The notes under the pieces were generated by a model, which worked only from the letters and a program-made list of their open reading frames with translations, was not told the origin of the DNA and did no database searches. The position numbers were made by a program, and so were the translations under genes. This document shows, piece by piece, positions 62,896 to 64,000 of a stretch of DNA of 64,000 bases. Source of the DNA: Micropruina sp. (GTDB lineage: Bacteria > Actinomycetota > Actinomycetes > Propionibacteriales > Propionibacteriaceae); assembly GCA_016716635.1 (NCBI GenBank), contig JADJVZ010000011.1, forward strand, positions 1,364,001-1,428,000, in the 5' to 3' direction. Numbering within the stretch: position 1 is the first letter of the stretch; every line of letters starts with the position of its first letter.

Positions 62896-63273
62896 GAACC
62901 CAAACTAGCGAGCAGCACGGACATTCATTCCGCGGGACCGGCCAGTAATCTGATTGAGTCGTTGCCCACAGAGCACGTCAGAGATCGAGCACCGAGCTGG
63001 GCATGACTAACGCCCCGGTCTTGAGCCGCGTGCCACCGCACCGCCGACTAGCCCGTGGGGTCCAAGTCCATCAACGTGGAGGTGTCCTCTCGCCGTGAAT
63101 ACATCTCGACCATGTTGCGTCGATCCGCGCCCTCAACTCAACGGATGCGAACTGCCCGACTCGCCGCCCATGCACCCCCAAGGCGCTGTTCGCGCGGGAG
63201 TGCCGACCAGTTTCACCGGTACGGACCCCAAGGATCCGACAACATAGCGGTGACTCTGGACGTTCGATCTGCC
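62896..63273. other. 378-bp stretch without a recognisable gene
   Basis: I see no protein with family resemblance, no tRNA, no insertion-sequence ends and no clear promoter. An open plus-strand frame from 63055 to 63570 crosses it but is antisense to the small minus-strand gene and has no recognisable composition. Confidence 0.5.
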
Positions 63274-63471
63274 TTAACGCAAACGCTGCACTCTCACCGC
63301 GGCGCTCATTCCTTCTACGAGCATCTTTCCCTCGACCACAGCGGCCCCGGGTCGATATGCGTATCGATACTCATATCGGTACTCAATCTGCTTCCAGATC
63401 GAGCCATCAGTCATCTCGACGAGGGTGTCGCCTTGCCAGCCTCGCCAGGCCCCATTAACGGTGTACTTCAT
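63274..63471 (-). CDS. Small tyrosine-rich conserved protein
   Basis: The 65-residue protein reads WRGWQGDTLVEMTDGSIW followed by KQIEYRYEYRYAYRPGAAV and a VEGM...VRVQRLR tail. This W-G-W-x-G-x-T-hydrophobic / alternating Y-x-Y-x-Y-x-Y pattern is one I recognise from small conserved bacterial proteins of unknown function, also found as a C-terminal domain of larger ones. AGGGAG stands upstream of the ATG. It lies 77 bp downstream of the RHH antitoxin gene on the same strand. Confidence 0.65.
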   Translation of the reverse strand: MKYTVNGAWRGWQGDTLVEMTDGSIWKQIEYRYEYRYAYRPGAAVVEGKMLVEGMSAAVRVQRLR

Positions 63472-63548
63472 AGAACAAGCGTCTCCCTAACCTCCGACAA
63501 TTACCCTTTGCTGGACGTCGGCCGACCACGGGGAGGCTGCCGCTTCCG

Positions 63549-63863
63549 TCAAGCACCCTTGGCGAGGTAGTCGTCGATGGCTTCGCGAGCGAGTTCGGAC
63601 TCGCTGACGCCGGCCTTGGTTGCGGCAGCTTGCAGTCGCTCGCGCAGGTCGCTTGGGAGTCGAAGTCCCAGTCGACTGGTCTCTTCGGCCAGGGGTGGAC
63701 GCCCGCCCTTGCGTCCGTGGCGCGCAGCGATGTCGCGCGCGATGGCCTCGGCGCGAGCCTCGGTGAGTCGCTCGCCTTCGAAGTAGACGACCTCCTGGTC
63801 GAGGTCGATGTTCTCGATGCTGGCGATGTCGGCGCCGGTGCCACTGCCCAGGTTGATCTTCAT
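63549..63863 (-). CDS. RHH (CopG/Arc-type) antitoxin
   Basis: The 104-residue protein has an N-terminal extension (MKINLGSGTGADIASIENI) and a C-terminal ribbon-helix-helix (SRLGLRLPSDLRERLQAAATKAGVSESELAREAIDDYL). It would bind its own promoter and neutralise a toxin. The ATG at 63863 follows GAGGAAGTCACT and overlaps the TGA of the upstream toxin gene (ATGA), the usual coupling of a toxin-antitoxin pair with the toxin first. Confidence 0.82.
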   Translation of the reverse strand: MKINLGSGTGADIASIENIDLDQEVVYFEGERLTEARAEAIARDIAARHGRKGGRPPLAEETSRLGLRLPSDLRERLQAAATKAGVSESELAREAIDDYLAKGA

Positions 63864-64000
63864 AGTGACTTCCTCCTCAGTGCCGTAGGCATAGCGTGGA
63901 TGATGAGCAGCGTCGCATCGGATTCCAGGTCCGCCGGCACCCCCGACGATCTCCAACTCGAGCCCACGATCATCTGGACCTATCCAACTGAACTCGCGTC
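63860..64000 (-). pseudogene. Toxin gene, frameshifted in a G-run and cut by the window end
   Basis: The minus-strand frame entering from the window end reads REFSWIGPDDRGLELEIVG and then runs on without matching. Deleting one G from the run of five (63940-63944) continues as VPADLESDATLLIIHAMPTALRRKSL and stops at a TGA that overlaps the antitoxin ATG. The joined product looks like the C-terminus of a small toxin (WIGPDDRG ... IIHAMPT pattern). The 5' part lies outside the window. Confidence 0.6.

Noticed and set aside
63055..63570. A 171-codon plus-strand frame near the window end
   Set aside because: It is antisense to the small tyrosine-rich protein, which has a recognisable pattern and ribosome-binding site; the plus-strand product has none.

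Overview
The window is 64 kb of high-GC bacterial chromosome. It looks like an actinomycete, most likely of the Propionibacteriales; the family placement is inference from gene content and codon use, not from a phylogeny. Supporting signs are a mycothiol-type DsbA-fold reductase, the MurT/GatD pair, a PrsW-type membrane protein, a DUF222-HNH (13E12-type) gene, several apparently leaderless promoters and dense operons with 4-nt ATGA/GTGA overlaps. Nearly all of it is ordinary chromosome; the last 3.5 kb is an accessory patch of defence and toxin-antitoxin genes with looser, more AT-rich codon use.

0-15 kb: a partial membrane protein and a reductase (minus strand), aminopeptidase N, the pyrimidine genes pyrR-pyrB-pyrC, gnd, an AbiEi/DUF559 gene bracketed by three 75-bp palindromic elements, an acyl-CoA thioesterase and ligase pair, a MarR regulator and the ABC-F factor EttA. 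15-30 kb (all minus strand): ssb, two dynamin-like GTPases and PrsW; then an MFS transporter, ribokinase and a class-V PLP enzyme; then a beta-glucoside PTS operon (PTS transporter, GH1 enzyme, antiterminator) with a visible RAT/terminator leader; then a quinone oxidoreductase and tRNA-Arg.

30-48 kb: an oxidoreductase-hydrolase fusion with its TetR and MFS partners; PPK2; oligoribonuclease; tRNA-His; an FtsX/MacB-like ABC exporter next to a NarL-type two-component system; a TetR-controlled ABC-2 exporter; a 220-bp inverted repeat in front of a DUF222-HNH gene; MurT-GatD; tRNA-Lys; a solute-binding lipoprotein, a DUF3618 protein and a peroxiredoxin. 48-55 kb: a fructose-6-phosphate-aldolase-like enzyme with a DeoR regulator, and a rhamnose regulon (aldolase, LacI regulator, isomerase, mutarotase, kinase) sharing three look-alike operators. 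55-60.5 kb: an E2-E3-E1 2-oxoacid (or acetoin) dehydrogenase operon whose E1 alpha and beta chains are fused.

60.5-64 kb: a decayed RHH antitoxin/toxin pair, an AbiTii protein, a TIGR02391 protein, a small tyrosine-rich protein, and an intact RHH antitoxin behind a toxin whose reading frame is broken in a run of five G. The most unusual features are the 75-bp elements around the AbiEi/DUF559 gene (identical arms, constant length, different interiors) and the 220-bp imperfect palindrome at the DUF222-HNH gene: two nuclease-like genes, each sitting beside its own palindromic DNA.
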